Shown here one piece after another: positions 31,868 through 42,062 of a stretch of DNA of 64,000 bases. This stretch comes from Ancistrus triradiatus (lineage: Eukaryota; Chordata; Actinopteri; Siluriformes; Loricariidae). Made by a program: the position numbers and the translations under genes. How positions within the stretch are numbered: position 1 is the first letter of the stretch; every line of letters begins with the position of its first letter. The stretch is from the NCBI GenBank assembly GCA_025084515.1, contig JAJAGP010000206.1, forward strand, positions 259,766 through 323,765, in the 5' to 3' direction. The notes under the pieces were generated by a model. It was not told the DNA's origin. It saw only the letters and a list, made by a program, of their open reading frames with translations, and did no database searches.

Positions 31868-32415
31868 GCTGTATTTGAAATGGCATACTACCTACTACTC
31901 ACATACTACATATGCCTGAAAGTAGTATGTAGTATGCATTATGTGACCAAAATGAAAATCTGTAGTGCCCTAAAGATACCCGGATGTTATATAACTTCGG
32001 TCAGATTTTTCAGTATGCAAGAAGAGCTATCTTCATTGTGTACTGCATCCCATCATGCACCGTGGTCTCACTCAGCTCAGCCTGCTTAAAAAAACACAAT
32101 ATGGCGACAGATATGGCTGCCACACCGTGTAAATGTGAGTATAGTGGTTGTACTGGAGTGTGTTCTCATCAGAATGAGGCTAATAAGTTAAAATATATAG
32201 AAAGGTAAGACATTAAAGTTATCTCTGATGACTTAACAGGTAAATGCGCGATAAATGGTCATCTGATGGTAGCGCAGCAGGTCGTGTAAAAATATACTAC
32301 ATTGTAGGACAGACGTAGCTAGTGCACCGCATACTACGGTACTAAAGGGGCAGTATGCAATACATACTAGTGTGGCATGCAGTATGTAGTATAGTACTGT
32401 CATCTTGAATATAGC
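31868..32415. mobile_element. Non-autonomous DNA transposon inside the minisatellite
   Basis: Ends are imperfect inverted repeats: gctgtatttgaaatggcata on the left, and on the opposite strand at the right gctatattcaagatgacagt. Inner ends continue with catactacatatgcctgaaa and catgcagtatgtagtatagt. The length of about 548 bp, catcccatcatgcaccg and aatatggcgac phrases recall fish PIF/Harbinger-type non-autonomous elements. A clear target duplication cannot be read because the flanks are themselves repetitive. Confidence 0.6.
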
Positions 32416-32460
32416 CCAAGACTCCTATCAACTGAAACCAGGACAAGACCAGAAAAACCC
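32416..32460. repeat. Minisatellite continuation
   Basis: ccaagactcctatcaactga, then aaccaggacaagaccagaaa continues the 31490-31866 array on the far side of the inserted transposon. Confidence 0.65.
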
Positions 32461-32772
32461 TTCATTTAATTTGTTAATATAAATCAATTACTGGATTTCA
32501 GGATTGCAACACATTCCAAAAAGAGCTGGGATGGTAAAGCATTTACCTATTTTAACTATTCGAATGATACCAAGCAATTTAGTGTTTCAGCTGTTATTTT
32601 GTCCCATTCTTCCTGGAAACACGTCTCAAGATGTGCAACAGTATGGGATTGTTGTTCACACATTTTTTGTCATTTCAAAATTCCCTACACGTTCTCTATT
32701 GGGGATAAGGCAGGACTGCAGGCAGACCAGTCCAGTACCTGTATCCTCTTCTTCCATAGCCATGCCTTTGTA

Positions 32773-33376
32773 CAGTGGTGCTTGAAAGTTTGTGAACTCT
32801 TTAGAATTTTCCATATTTCTGCATAAATATGACCTAAAACATCATCAGATTTTCACACAAATCCTAAAAGTAGATAAAGAGAACCCAGTTAAACAAATGA
32901 GACAAAAGAATGGTTAAAGAAGAATAAAGTTAATGTTTTGAAATGGCCAAGTCAAAGTCCTGACCTTAATCCAATCAAAATGTTGTGGAAGGACCTGGAG
33001 CAAGCAGTTAGTGTGAGGAAACCCACAAACATCCCAGAGCTGAAGCTGTTCTGTACGGAGGAATGGGCTAAACGTCCTCCAAGCCGGTGTGCAAGACTGA
33101 TCAACAGTTACAGGAAACGTTTAGCTGCAGTTATTGCTGCACGGGGGGTCATACCAGATACTGAAAGCAGAGGTTCACATACTTTTGCCACTCACTAATA
33201 TGTAATATTGGATCATTTCCCCCAATAAATAAATTACCAAGTATAATATTTCTGTCTCATTTGTTTAACTTGGTTCTCTTTATCTACTTTTAGGACTTGT
33301 GTGATGATGTTTTAGATCATATTTATACAGAAATATAGAAAATTGTAAAGGGTTCACAAACTTTCAAGCACCACTG
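32773..33376 (+). mobile_element. Tc1-A deletion derivative nested in Tc1-D
   Basis: Complete ends (cagtggtgcttgaaagtttg and caaactttcaagcaccactg) with TA on each side: gcctttgTA before and TAatgtgtg after. Unlike the 22118 copy it keeps the 3' part of the transposase. The left end joins at gagacaaaagaatggttaaa to the C-terminal coding sequence. Confidence 0.9.
32905..33180 (+). pseudogene. Tc1-A transposase C-terminal fragment
   Basis: The frame gives WPSQSPDLNPIKMLWKDLEQ, where the catalytic Glu of the PIEMLW motif is Lys, then RKPTNIPELKLFCTEEWAKR and INSYRKRLAAVIAARG. The catalytic Asp residues are deleted. It shows that this derivative cannot encode an active enzyme. Confidence 0.85.
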
Positions 33377-33382
33377 TAATGT

Positions 33383-33740
33383 GTGAAGCATGTGGTTTTG
33401 CATTTTCTTGTTAAAAAAATACATGGTCGCCCCTGGAAAATTTTGGAAGGCAGCATATATTGCTCTAAAATCTCAATGTGTATTAATGCTGCCATCACAG
33501 AAGTGTACAAGATCTTTGCAAAGGTCACTGACACAATCCCACACCATGACAGACCCTGGGTTTTGGGATTGTTGCTTGTAACAGTCTGGATGGTCTTTGG
33601 GCTGGAGCACCATGAGTCCATTTCTTCCAAAAACATCTGTAATACTGATTGGTCTGACCACAATACACATTTCCACTGTGCGATGGTCCATCCCAGATTC
33701 CTCCAAGCCCAAAGAAGTTGATGCTGCCCCTGGACATTTT
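33383..33740 (-). pseudogene. Tc1-D transposase catalytic fragment
   Basis: Minus-strand frame (144 codons, 33364-33801): NLGWTIAQWKCVLWSDQSVL with the first catalytic Asp (usual Glu after it replaced by Gln), a region corresponding to SLMVWGC decayed to GLSWCGIVSV, ALIHIEILEQYMLPSK and FQGRPCIF just before the expected second-Asp motif, which is degenerate (LTRKCKTTCFT). The helix-turn-helix and Glu parts are absent or frameshifted. Confidence 0.8.
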
Positions 33741-33892
33741 TATCAGAAGGCTTTTTTTTGCACCAGTTGACCAGACAAAACATGAAATATCCTGGGTTCA
33801 TACTGTCTGCAGTGAAATAAAAGTCAAAGTATAGTTAAGACATGTTTTAATGCATTTTATATACCATCCCAACTTTTTCGGATTTGGATTTT

Positions 33893-34079
33893 TAAATCAA
33901 ACAACTTTGACACAACCTCTACAGGCAAAGTTGCAATATGATTATGATATTTTGATTATATGATATATTTTGATGTCGTAATGTCAGAGAAAAGTAGATG
34001 ATTGAATTTTAAAGCTTTATCCATCACTGTTCTATTTCCTCTCTGTTTCTTGTAAGACTTTTGTAAACTTTAAATACAA
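33893..34079. other. Unassigned AT-rich sequence
   Basis: Nothing recognisable. Confidence 0.35.
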
Positions 34080-34640
34080 ATAGAGTGGAAGCTATAAAGA
34101 ATGCACATCGGGCACGATGTTCGCTGTGTACTTACAGCTCTTTTGTGGAGACTTTTAAACCAGGGACTCCAGCAATACTGCTAAATAATGCATCGGCCTG
34201 CTTTTAGGAGATGAGAAATGCCATGGTTGCAGAATAATATGGCCAGGAGTTTCTACTGAGTGCAATTTTTTTAAAGGGCACCTTACATGACCCTGCCCAA
34301 TTCTTTCCCCCTGTTTCCTCTGTTGTCATAATCTGTAGAGCCTGCATGCTCTGTCTGTGTCAGCTGCATTAGTAGTCATGTGGCCTGTATGTTCATTAGA
34401 GTCTTCTATTATACATGGCAAATATCTTTCCAAACTTCCCCATTAGAAATGGATTTCCTCTGTTAATATTTAGGCTATTAGACAAATGCTTCTTTTTGCT
34501 CAGCAAAATGAGTGGTTTCACATCTTGGTTACAGTCTGCACATGAGCTGTCAGCTAATTAATCATGTAGTTCTGCTATTGCTTGCTGTTCGTTTCAATAC
34601 ATCGTGCGGTGTATTAGCCTTTTGTAACCTTCACAAGCAG
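34080..34640. other. Candidate conserved non-coding region
   Basis: About 560 bp free of window repeats. AT-rich binding-site-like cores occur (gtcagctaattaatcatgta, ttaatatttaggctattaga), along with balanced stretches such as cctgcatgctctgtctgtgt. No open frame beyond 60 codons. Enhancer-like texture only. Confidence 0.3.
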
Positions 34641-35344
34641 AGCTAATGAGTAGTGAAACACCTCACTGTTGTGATGTAGGAATAAAAATGCACAATCCAA
34701 CCTAATAGTCTGTACCACACTGAAAAAGCTAAATAAAGTGTAAAAACCACAGATGAGGGAAAGGGGGTACTGACAGGGATGTATTGATAACTGTCTATAA
34801 CTGCATTTGTAACCCCCTAGTTTCACGCTACGCTCCCCCATGCCCAAAGCAAGCAATTCATAATGCTATTTATTCCTCACTATGTGCCATTCCCTTTTGT
34901 TCATTTATTTGTTTATGTATTGTTTACTCCAGTTCCCACTAGGAGTGCATTTTCCCTGCTTAATAATACCGCTCCATCATAGCCAGTTTTAAAATCTGTT
35001 CCATAGTGCAAGTTTGGATGCTGGGTTTTAATCTGAAATGGGCATGGCTCGAAAATTTTGCAAAGATCGATGCATACTTCCCACGTCAAACAGTATGTTC
35101 CTGTGTGTGTGAGCAAAATGACAAAGATTTAGCTTTCACATAGCAATGGTTTATAACCTGGAAAGCAATATTAGACAATGATAAAGGCTTTGAGAAGCAT
35201 GCATCAAGTTAGAGCCATTTAAAAGCCATTTCTGTTGTGCAGAAATGAAGCAGAGAGAATAAAGTAATGGGTCTGTCATTGGTCTATTAGTACTGATACA
35301 GATAGAGAAAACATTACTTTAAAGGGTATAGGGATGTGATTTTT
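34641..35344. other. Unassigned sequence
   Basis: No repeat or domain-bearing open frame. Confidence 0.35.
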
Positions 35345-36400
35345 TTTCTGTACTGTGGTGGACTGTGGTGGAGCAGTGTTAAGGTACTGTACTTCGGATC
35401 ATAATGTCAAGTAAGATTTATTTACATAGCGCTTTTTACAATGGAGCATTGTCTCAGAGCAGCTTTACAATTTTAGATTATCTTCTAATATCTAAGGCCA
35501 ACCCCAAATTGAGCAAGCTTAGAGAGACAGTGGCTAAACGTTAAAATGAAGAACCCTTGGGAGGACCAAGACTCTAAAAGTGGACCCATTCTCCTTCGGT
35601 GGCTTATATGATAAATGTAAGAATGAAACTAATTGGTGTAGTAAAATAAGTCTGTAGTAATAGTTCAAAAAACAGAAACTAAGTAAGTATTAAATAAATA
35701 AAATATTGAATGAAATAACATAAAACATTATTTAGTCCAATAGACCGAGTCACTTTAGGACTTGAGTCCTTGGTGGGAAAGTCCTTGGCGGCACGTCGTC
35801 CCCAGCCAACTGGAGGAGGGAGAGAGTTACTGCCCTTTGGCAGTAGTGACACATCTTATTGTGTGGGGCTGGAACTGGTCCCGGAACACAAGCTTGGAGA
35901 GAAAAGAGAAAATGTAGTTAGTTATTGTTAGGAACACAAAGTCTATTAACAACCACTGGTGCCGCATGTAGAATGAGACTCCAGCAGCATTAGCTATAGC
36001 AGCATAGCTAGAAGGTAACACAGCCAAGAGGGATGACATGAGACATCAGCAACCCACCTTCCCAGCAATCAATAAACCTGAGTGATCACACTTGGGAGGC
36101 AAGAAGACAGCACCCCAACATCCCAAATCACCATAAATCTTTTTGGCTCTGAAACCCCAGCTCTGCTCTTAGTCTAAAGTAAGGATGCACAACTCAAGAA
36201 CAAGAGGACCGAAGCCCATCCCAGTTGGGCAGACCACCAGATACTCCCAGCCAAAGGACAAGGCATGACAAGACAGGGCTCAAACCCTGGCACTGCCATA
36301 TTACACAGTTAGGCCTTTGAGCATTCCCTTGAGTTGTACCTTGTAAGATGGTATCTGTTGTAAGTCGCTCTGGATAAGAGCATCTGCCGGTCTTTGGTAA
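35345..36400 (+). repeat. SINE split by an inserted R repeat
   Basis: The head (gtggtggagcagtgttaagg, tactgtacttcggatcataa) lies at 35357-35393. The expected continuation (gggctcaaaccctggcactg, then gtcgctctggataagagcat) resumes at 36275 and ends near 36400. Placed together they give one full-length SINE of the family at 3420 and 44509. The 860 bp between is an R repeat in the opposite orientation. The SINE is therefore older. Confidence 0.7.
35401..36258 (-). mobile_element. Long R repeat (probable retroposon)
   Basis: Longest R copy. It begins with tcaagtaagatttatttaca and tagcgctttttacaatggag (constant end), continues through cagcattagctatagcagca, cgagtcactttaggacttga and caccataaatctttttggct, to about 36258. 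Other copies (11117, 19070, 26530, 62516) keep only the constant end, the pattern of 5' truncation. No reverse transcriptase is seen, so it may be a long non-autonomous retroposon or the 3' region of a LINE. Confidence 0.6.
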
Positions 36401-36439
36401 TAATATACTAGTAAGCTTTGGATGATTCTTACTACGGGA

Positions 36440-36910
36440 TTATATAGATATCCCTTCTAAGCAGTGATCTCTGTAATTTCAGCAATACTACCTGATACCA
36501 CTTTCATAATACAAAGCATACGGTCATAAAATACTTATAGACAAACAGTGGAAATAGAATGGGTTGTCAGTGACTCACAATATGACACATTAATAGATTT
36601 CCATCACAGTCAGTCTGTTAACTTTCTGCCCAGCCCCGTTAAAACAAAATCCATAAAAAAATGGTTTGCCAACTTTGGTGGAGAACTTGCATGACCCACA
36701 CAGAGATGTGACCTTAACTCAAACAGACACTCTGTGGAATGTCAACAGTGAGCCAGAGCTAAGTGATGATCCAAAATCTAGTGGTAAGCCTTCTCAGAAG
36801 AGTGAAGGCTGTTGTAGCAGCAAAAGGGGAACAACCTCCATACTAATCTTGATGTTTCTGGATGTCATTTTGGGCGTCTACAAATTTTTGGCACTAGCTT
36901 TCAGTTATCC
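36440..36910 (+). mobile_element. Tc1-E element, deleted
   Basis: The 5' part near 36531 (acttatagacaaacagtgga) matches 28111. The later part joins C-terminal transposase sequence at about 36655 and ends near 36900 (tggatgtcattttgggcgtc, tacaaatttttggcac), a decayed right end of the gtgtccacatacttttggcc type. Confidence 0.65.
36660..36840 (+). pseudogene. Tc1-E transposase C-terminal relic
   Basis: The plus-strand frame from 36666 reads VENLHDPHRDVTLTQTDTLW, occupying the place of the WP-x-SPDLNPIEHLW segment of related transposases, followed by SSGKPSQKSEGCC, which corresponds to the C-terminal end. The catalytic Glu context is destroyed (TQTDTLW). Non-functional. Confidence 0.55.
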
Positions 36911-36954
36911 ACTGTCTGATTTCGCTTTAAATTAGGCTAATTTAAAATGTAGGT

Positions 36955-37117
36955 TTGTGTGCTCACTTGCTCATTAGCTCACGTTTTGAAAAGAGACTGT
37001 TCTAACTCGGTTGATGTGTTTAGAGACTTTTTTGTGCAATTTACTCGTCTTTGTGTATATGGATTTTTGCTACTCATTTGAAACAAGCTATAAATGGCGT
37101 TTGTAAAAGTGTATGTG
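36955..37117. repeat. Repeat shared with 59684-59835
   Basis: Shares agagactgttctaa, tttttttgtg-type and aacaagctNtaaatggcgt blocks in the same order with 59720-59830. Neither copy has visible ends. Here it directly precedes Tc1-I transposase sequence, so it could be that family's 5' region. Confidence 0.5.
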
Positions 37118-37960
37118 CCTGACAAACTTTGAGATGGGGCGCATCATTGGACTGAGAGAACCAAGATGGTCGTTCCGATGAATTATCCACCATCTAGGCT
37201 GTTCTGACCTAGCTGTTGGAGGTGTTGGGAACAGTGGTTCTGTGAGGGGGCATGCACACATGGCAAAAAGGCTCCCGACGGCCAAGGCAGACCACCAGTA
37301 GGGCATGAGCAGCATGAGCAGCTCCAACAGTTTTGTTGTCTACCCTCCAGACACAGTTGACACCCTAACTACACACCCCTGTTTCCGCCTGGACCATTTC
37401 CAGGCGCTTAGCAGAAAGCAATTAGTTGTCACAGCAGCCATCACGTGTTCTGCCATTGACAGTCAGCCACTGTCAGCTTTGTTTGCAGTGGTGTCGTGAA
37501 TGAGAAACCTGGACTGCTATGGACTGGGACTGTTTTGTCTTTAGCGACAAATCCAGGTTCTGTTTGGGATCTGACGTTGGTTGGGATTGAGCGTGGAGGC
37601 CTCATGGTGAATTCTCCAATCCTGTGTAACACACTGCCCCATCTGCTGGTGTGAAGATCTGTGGAGCCATCATATACAACAGTCATCACCCCTAGTAGTG
37701 ATATGATGGGCACTAACAGCTCAGCAATATTTGCAGGACATACTGCAGCCACATGTGTTGCCTATCATGGCAGGGCTTCCAACTGGCATTTTTCAGCAGC
37801 GTAATGCTTGCCCAGACACAGCATTACAACTATTCCTTGGCCTGCCCAGTCACCAGATTTACTGTACTGCATTTATGGGACCAACTGAGACACCAGAGGA
37901 GAAACTGTCGGCAAACTTGTCATAGGGGTCAATAATCTCTCACCAAGAGGTACATTACCC
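37118..37960 (+). mobile_element. Tc1-I element remnant
   Basis: A ninth Tc1-like lineage recognised from its coding sequence only. The GC-rich body contrasts with its flanks and is typical of this family. No terminal repeats were identified, so borders are approximate. Confidence 0.65.
37131..37930 (+). pseudogene. Tc1-I transposase, frameshifted
   Basis: Fragments in several frames: MGRIIGLREPRWSFR and IIHHLGCSDLA (helix-turn-helix), WDCFVFSDKSRFCLGSD with the first catalytic Asp intact but the next Glu changed to Lys, then LQDILQPHVLPIMAGLPTGI and FQQRNACPDTA, where the second catalytic Asp of QxDNA is Arg. The SPDLSPIEH region is frameshifted (PSHQIYCTAFMG). Catalytically dead. Confidence 0.75.
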
Positions 37961-39289
37961 AAAAGTAGCCTCTGAAAGTCTTTTTATAGAGTAGCAGGGG
38001 AAGCACTTTCATGACTTCTTGTGGCAAGACCCAGTTTCTAATCAGACCACACCTGTAATGATGTACATATCTGCCTGCGACATATTGTTTTGCAACAATC
38101 CGACATTTCTACCTGTGTGCTTAAATTTTTTTTGTCAGTGAGTAGGTATGAGACACCTGAGATATTGCCTTACCAGAGCTTGTGTTGTTTTGAATTAGTC
38201 TCTGGAACTTAGAGTGTGAGTAGTCAAATATTTTTTATGTTTGTCTTTAAATGTTTAGGATTCCCCCACCCCCATTCACATTGCACTCATCTAAGCACTG
38301 AATGTATTCAAATCCAGATAATGATAAAATATGTTTGGTGATGTATGTCAGTAAAGCCCCTGAGTGACACCACCAACATGCACAGACGAAACACATCCTG
38401 TTTACATGGTTACTCAGTCAAACACATATTCCCATATGCTATACATCAACTATACACACATTTTCCAAGTAAAAACCGTATACACCTGCTGCTTGAGTGG
38501 AGATGCAGAGGACAGGGATGTGATTCATGTTCATACATCTTATTGATGTTGCTGTTCATATATCTTAAAGCTCATACTTTCTACTCATAATGTGTGTTTA
38601 TAAAGTCTTAGTCCATCATCACTGGCCAGTGTTTGAGCATAAAACTGCCTGGGGGTTTTGGTTGATAGACTATTCTTAGCCAGCAGTAACACTGCAGGGT
38701 GCTACTGAATTCTGTAATGCAGTGAATTCAGTAAGGCTTTATATGACCTTTAGCAGTGCTCATGTCTCTAAGGGTCAGGCTGTGAGTGTATATATGGAAG
38801 GATATGCTGAAATGTGTATAATTCTAAACTGTGACAGGCACCCTGCCAGGTTTAATGAGTAGTAGTACAAATTCATATGTTTGAGTTGGCAGGGCTATGT
38901 TACAGTACTTTCCATGGCTGACATGATAAGGTCACGATCTTCCACAAGGATTATTCCAAAAGGGTAAATGAAAGAACAGCAGACCCTATCACGATCCTAA
39001 TGTCGACTTTGAAACAAACCTTTTGCTGAAAGACATTTGGAACACTGGCATATCTTCTTCTTTTGGAACAATTTTAAACTTAGTGCAGCCACTACTGTGA
39101 AATGTTGTGTGAGTTTCGATGAGCAACAGTTCCTTCTTCATGTCTTCCTTCTCTTAATGTGGCTTGAGTCACAGCATCCGTATAACAGAAACTTTTAAAA
39201 CTCTGAAATCAAATCTGTTTGCTGATTGGCCATGATGAAATCAGTTAGGATCTCATTTAGGACCATCACAGAATAACGTTTTGTGAGTA
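37961..39289. other. Unassigned sequence
   Basis: Short open frames at 38345-38590 overlap in two frames and show no domain. No window repeat detected. Part of 37961-38140 may belong to the Tc1-I 3' region. Confidence 0.35.
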
Positions 39290-39650
39290 CAGTACTGTGC
39301 CAAAGTCTTATAATTATTTCTCAGTCACTTTATTAGAATACAACCAGAAAAAACTGGACATTTGTATGCAGTATTAAAAGACTGAATATCCTCTATATGC
39401 TACAATGGCAAGTATTTCGTGTAACCTCCCATTACACTTGAGAAACAGCAGCATCTGGGACCTTCATCAGGACGCCAAGCTGACCCTTCTATGGTCGAAA
39501 GAAGCTTGATCAGGAATGGTCTTTTTGGAAGGGTAGCAGACAAGAAACCACTTTTTTCAGAAGGAGGACAGAAGGCTCACAAAGATTGAATGAAGTGACA
39601 AATCCAAGTTTGAAAATTTCAGGTCTCATCGTCAACAATCTATTTGATTC
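39290..39650 (+). mobile_element. Tc1-F, right end missing
   Basis: Left end cagtactgtgccaaagtctt after TA. The interior (acatttgtatgcagtattaa, gaaacagcagcatctgggac, cgaaagaagcttgatcagga, tctttttggaagggtagcag) matches 521 and 30321 in the same orientation. It ends at atttgattctagttacac, next to MITE-1. Confidence 0.7.
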
Positions 39651-39654
39651 TAGT

Positions 39655-39983
39655 TACACAATACACTGAAGAAAAATCGTCCTTACTTCACAAAGCAAGC
39701 ATTAACAAGCTTAAAATGCTTATGATTGAAAGAGCCCTACAATATTTCACACAGCACACATCTCTGATCAAAAGCCATTGTGAACCTGAATCACTGAATC
39801 CCTCTTTACAGATGAATTGTGAATCAATTTTCAGCTCAAACGAATCACTCAGCTTTTCTCATACAAGTTTAAGTAAGTGTGCCAAGTACGGAGCAAACGA
39901 TGAGGACCGTGACACATTTTTCTAGTCAAAATACGAACCGAATTCATCAAGTTCCAAGGTGGTCGAGAACTGAGGTACCACTC
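39655..39983. mobile_element. MITE-1 right part
   Basis: From about 39775 it matches the copy at 44300-45231 (cattgtgaacctgaatcact, tctttacagatgaattgtga, gtgccaagtacggagcaaac). It ends gaactgaggtaccactc before TA. The left part is uncertain and the true border may be nearer 39770. Confidence 0.65.
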
Positions 39984-40426
39984 TACTTGTTAAATAAGAT
40001 TGGGATTTGCTTCAGTAAATTCAAATATCTGTGAGATCAGCTTTAACTTCAAGTGGATAATTTACTAAGCAAGCTCTTTGAGATCTTACCAATACAAGTC
40101 GGTTATTATAATAAGAAAACATGCTATTAAGTCTATGGGATTTAGCTGGACTGCTGTGTCTGTAAACAAGACCCAGCTTATATCTGTTCTTCAACTTTGC
40201 ACCAAGCTTTAAACCGGTTCACTCCCCCACCCCTCTCTCTTTCTGTCTCTCACACTTCTCATTCTGGCTGGCAGAGATATGATGTGCTTTATTTTGGCTG
40301 CCTGTGAGGAGTAAGGTGAAATATATGGCAAGCCGTGGTCCACTTCATACCAGAGAGGACACTATGATCTGTTCCTCCTTTGTGACAAGATGGCTATTTC
40401 CAGAGCGAATCACATGATGACTATAG

Positions 40427-40428
<2 letters not shown>
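39984..40428. other. Unassigned; splice-like pyrimidine tract near 40225
   Basis: A CT-rich tract (cccctctctctttctgtctc) ends at ggctggcag (40275) and a donor-like gaggaGTAAGG follows 35 bp later. No supporting open frame of useful length, so no exon is claimed. Confidence 0.3.

Positions 40429-40479
<51 letters not shown>
40429..40479. repeat. (GT)n microsatellite
   Basis: About 25 uninterrupted GT units, followed by gagcgcgc. The His/Thr-repeat open frame on the minus strand is a product of it. Confidence 0.95.
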
Positions 40480-40481
<2 letters not shown>

Positions 40482-41626
40482 CGCGCACCCTCCTTTCCCT
40501 GCTCTGTTTAATAACCACTAGACTGGAGCCTGAATGTACTTTGATATGTTTAAACTTTAAACAAATCCAGCTTGTGTTGTCATACCTGTTCAACATAAAC
40601 AGCAAATGGAGAATGTTCTCTTGCTGTTGGCTCAGATTGTGCTCTCTGCACTCCACGTGACAACAGGAAGGTTTCAGAGGAATGGAAGCACTGTGTTAAA
40701 GCCCTGAGCTTCCTGGAGTGTCAGGCACAAAAGCTGTTATGGGCTAATTTAATAAAGCAGCATCTGTCAGACACCTGCTTTGTGTATTTGTGCAACATAT
40801 CGTGCCTGTTTATGTATACTCAGTAATAAGAAGTTCTGGCACAGTACTGGCAATTTCTCTAAATATGATTCATACGCCGAATTAGTGAATTTGTCGGAAA
40901 ACAGTGTGTCGTTTTTCACCTGAAATCATCATGAGGTAAATATAGAAATAATACATTCCATATAGTGGCTAAGGTTCTGGATGCCTAATTATGTCCAAAC
41001 AGTTCTTTTCCATAGAGAAACACTCCACAAGAGAGCAAGACAAGTTTTGCTGATACTGCCCATACCTGCATTGATCTCTGATTTCTTCACCTGTAAAACT
41101 GTATATTGGACTGTATAGTACTTTCATGGTCATGTGAGGCTATAAGCGATCATGTGTCTGCTGGAGCAACAATGCATTTTATTTTCATTATGAAATGAAT
41201 TAACACAATTAACACAATTAAGAAGTGCCATCTGTTGTTACAAGCGTATTTAAGACATGAGACAGTGGGACAAACAAACAGCACATTTGTATCTTGGCTA
41301 TCATTACCTCAGATCGTTTGCTTTGCAACTCTAAACCTCACATTACAGAACTGGTGTAGGTTATTATGCTTTATAGTTCACTCCATATACACGTGTGTGT
41401 GTGTGTGAATTGAATGTATTGATAGGTGTAGCATGGGGGCACCTGACCCCTACTTTGAAAAGCACTATGATTTGGGACACACCTTCTGCATCAAGCCCCT
41501 TCCCGGGCATCACACAGAAGCTATTGCAGCTTGTAACCCAACTCAAACTCACTTTGCCAGAGTGTGTGTACCAGTGTGACTCTGCGAGGAGTATCGCCGA
41601 TACCCTAAGTGTATTTCCAGACATGA
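40480..41626. other. Unassigned sequence
   Basis: Includes a short (GT)n run at 41392-41407. Opposite-strand frames at 41364-41649 shadow each other and carry no domain. Confidence 0.35.
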
Positions 41627-41990
41627 ACACTCACCAATCACATTATTAGGTCCACTTTGTTAGGTGTTTCAACACTCATTGTCCATTTTATCACTTTCAC
41701 TCACCATATAGAAGCACTTTGTAGTTCTACAATTACAGACTGTAGTCCAGCTGTTTCTCTATACTTACTTTGTCAGTTTCTTTACTCTGTTCTCTAATGG
41801 TCAAGACCCCTACAGGACCATCACATATCAGGTACTACATTGAGTGGTGAATCATTCTCAGAACTGCAATAACACTGACGTGGTGGTGGTGTGTTACACT
41901 GGTAAGAGTGGATCAGACACAGCAGTGCTGCTGGAGTTTTTACACACCTCAGTGTTACTGCCAGACTGAAAATAGTCCACCAATCAAAAT
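41627..41990. mobile_element. MITE-2, one arm plus core
   Basis: Begins acactcaccaatcacattat and continues gaagcactttgtagttctac, tttactctgttctctaatgg, agcagtgctgctggagtttt and caccaatcaaaatatccatc. The second arm is missing, so it no longer folds back along its length. The tgagtggatcagacacagca-like core matches 16440. Confidence 0.7.
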
Positions 41991-42062
41991 ATCCATCCAA
42001 AATCAATCAAAAATGCCAGCATCCTGGTTTTACTTAAAAGTACTTAAGTGTACTCAGCTGTA

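Larger units (their letters stand above)
32461..33892 (-). mobile_element. Tc1-D element carrying a nested Tc1-A
   Basis: Left part (tcatttaatttgttaatata, ggattgcaacacattccaaa) is the Tc1-D inner terminal region. gtcccattcttcctggaaac and ctctattggggataaggcag follow. At 32773 it is interrupted by Tc1-A and resumes at 33379 with atgtgtgaagcatgtggttt. The right end is catcccaactttttcggatt near 33866-33885. The outermost left terminal repeat has been lost. Tc1-D is therefore older than the nested copy. Confidence 0.8.

Noticed and set aside
31481..32089. 202-codon plus-strand open frame
   Set aside because: Its first two thirds translate a degenerate tandem repeat and its end runs into an inserted transposon. 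No domain; open only because the repeat unit lacks stops.
40225..40311. Micro-exon with pyrimidine tract and donor-like site
   Set aside because: The enclosed 35 bp offer no reading frame evidence. CT-rich tracts are common.
40345..40656. Thr/His repeat protein frame
   Set aside because: Translation of the (GT)n microsatellite.
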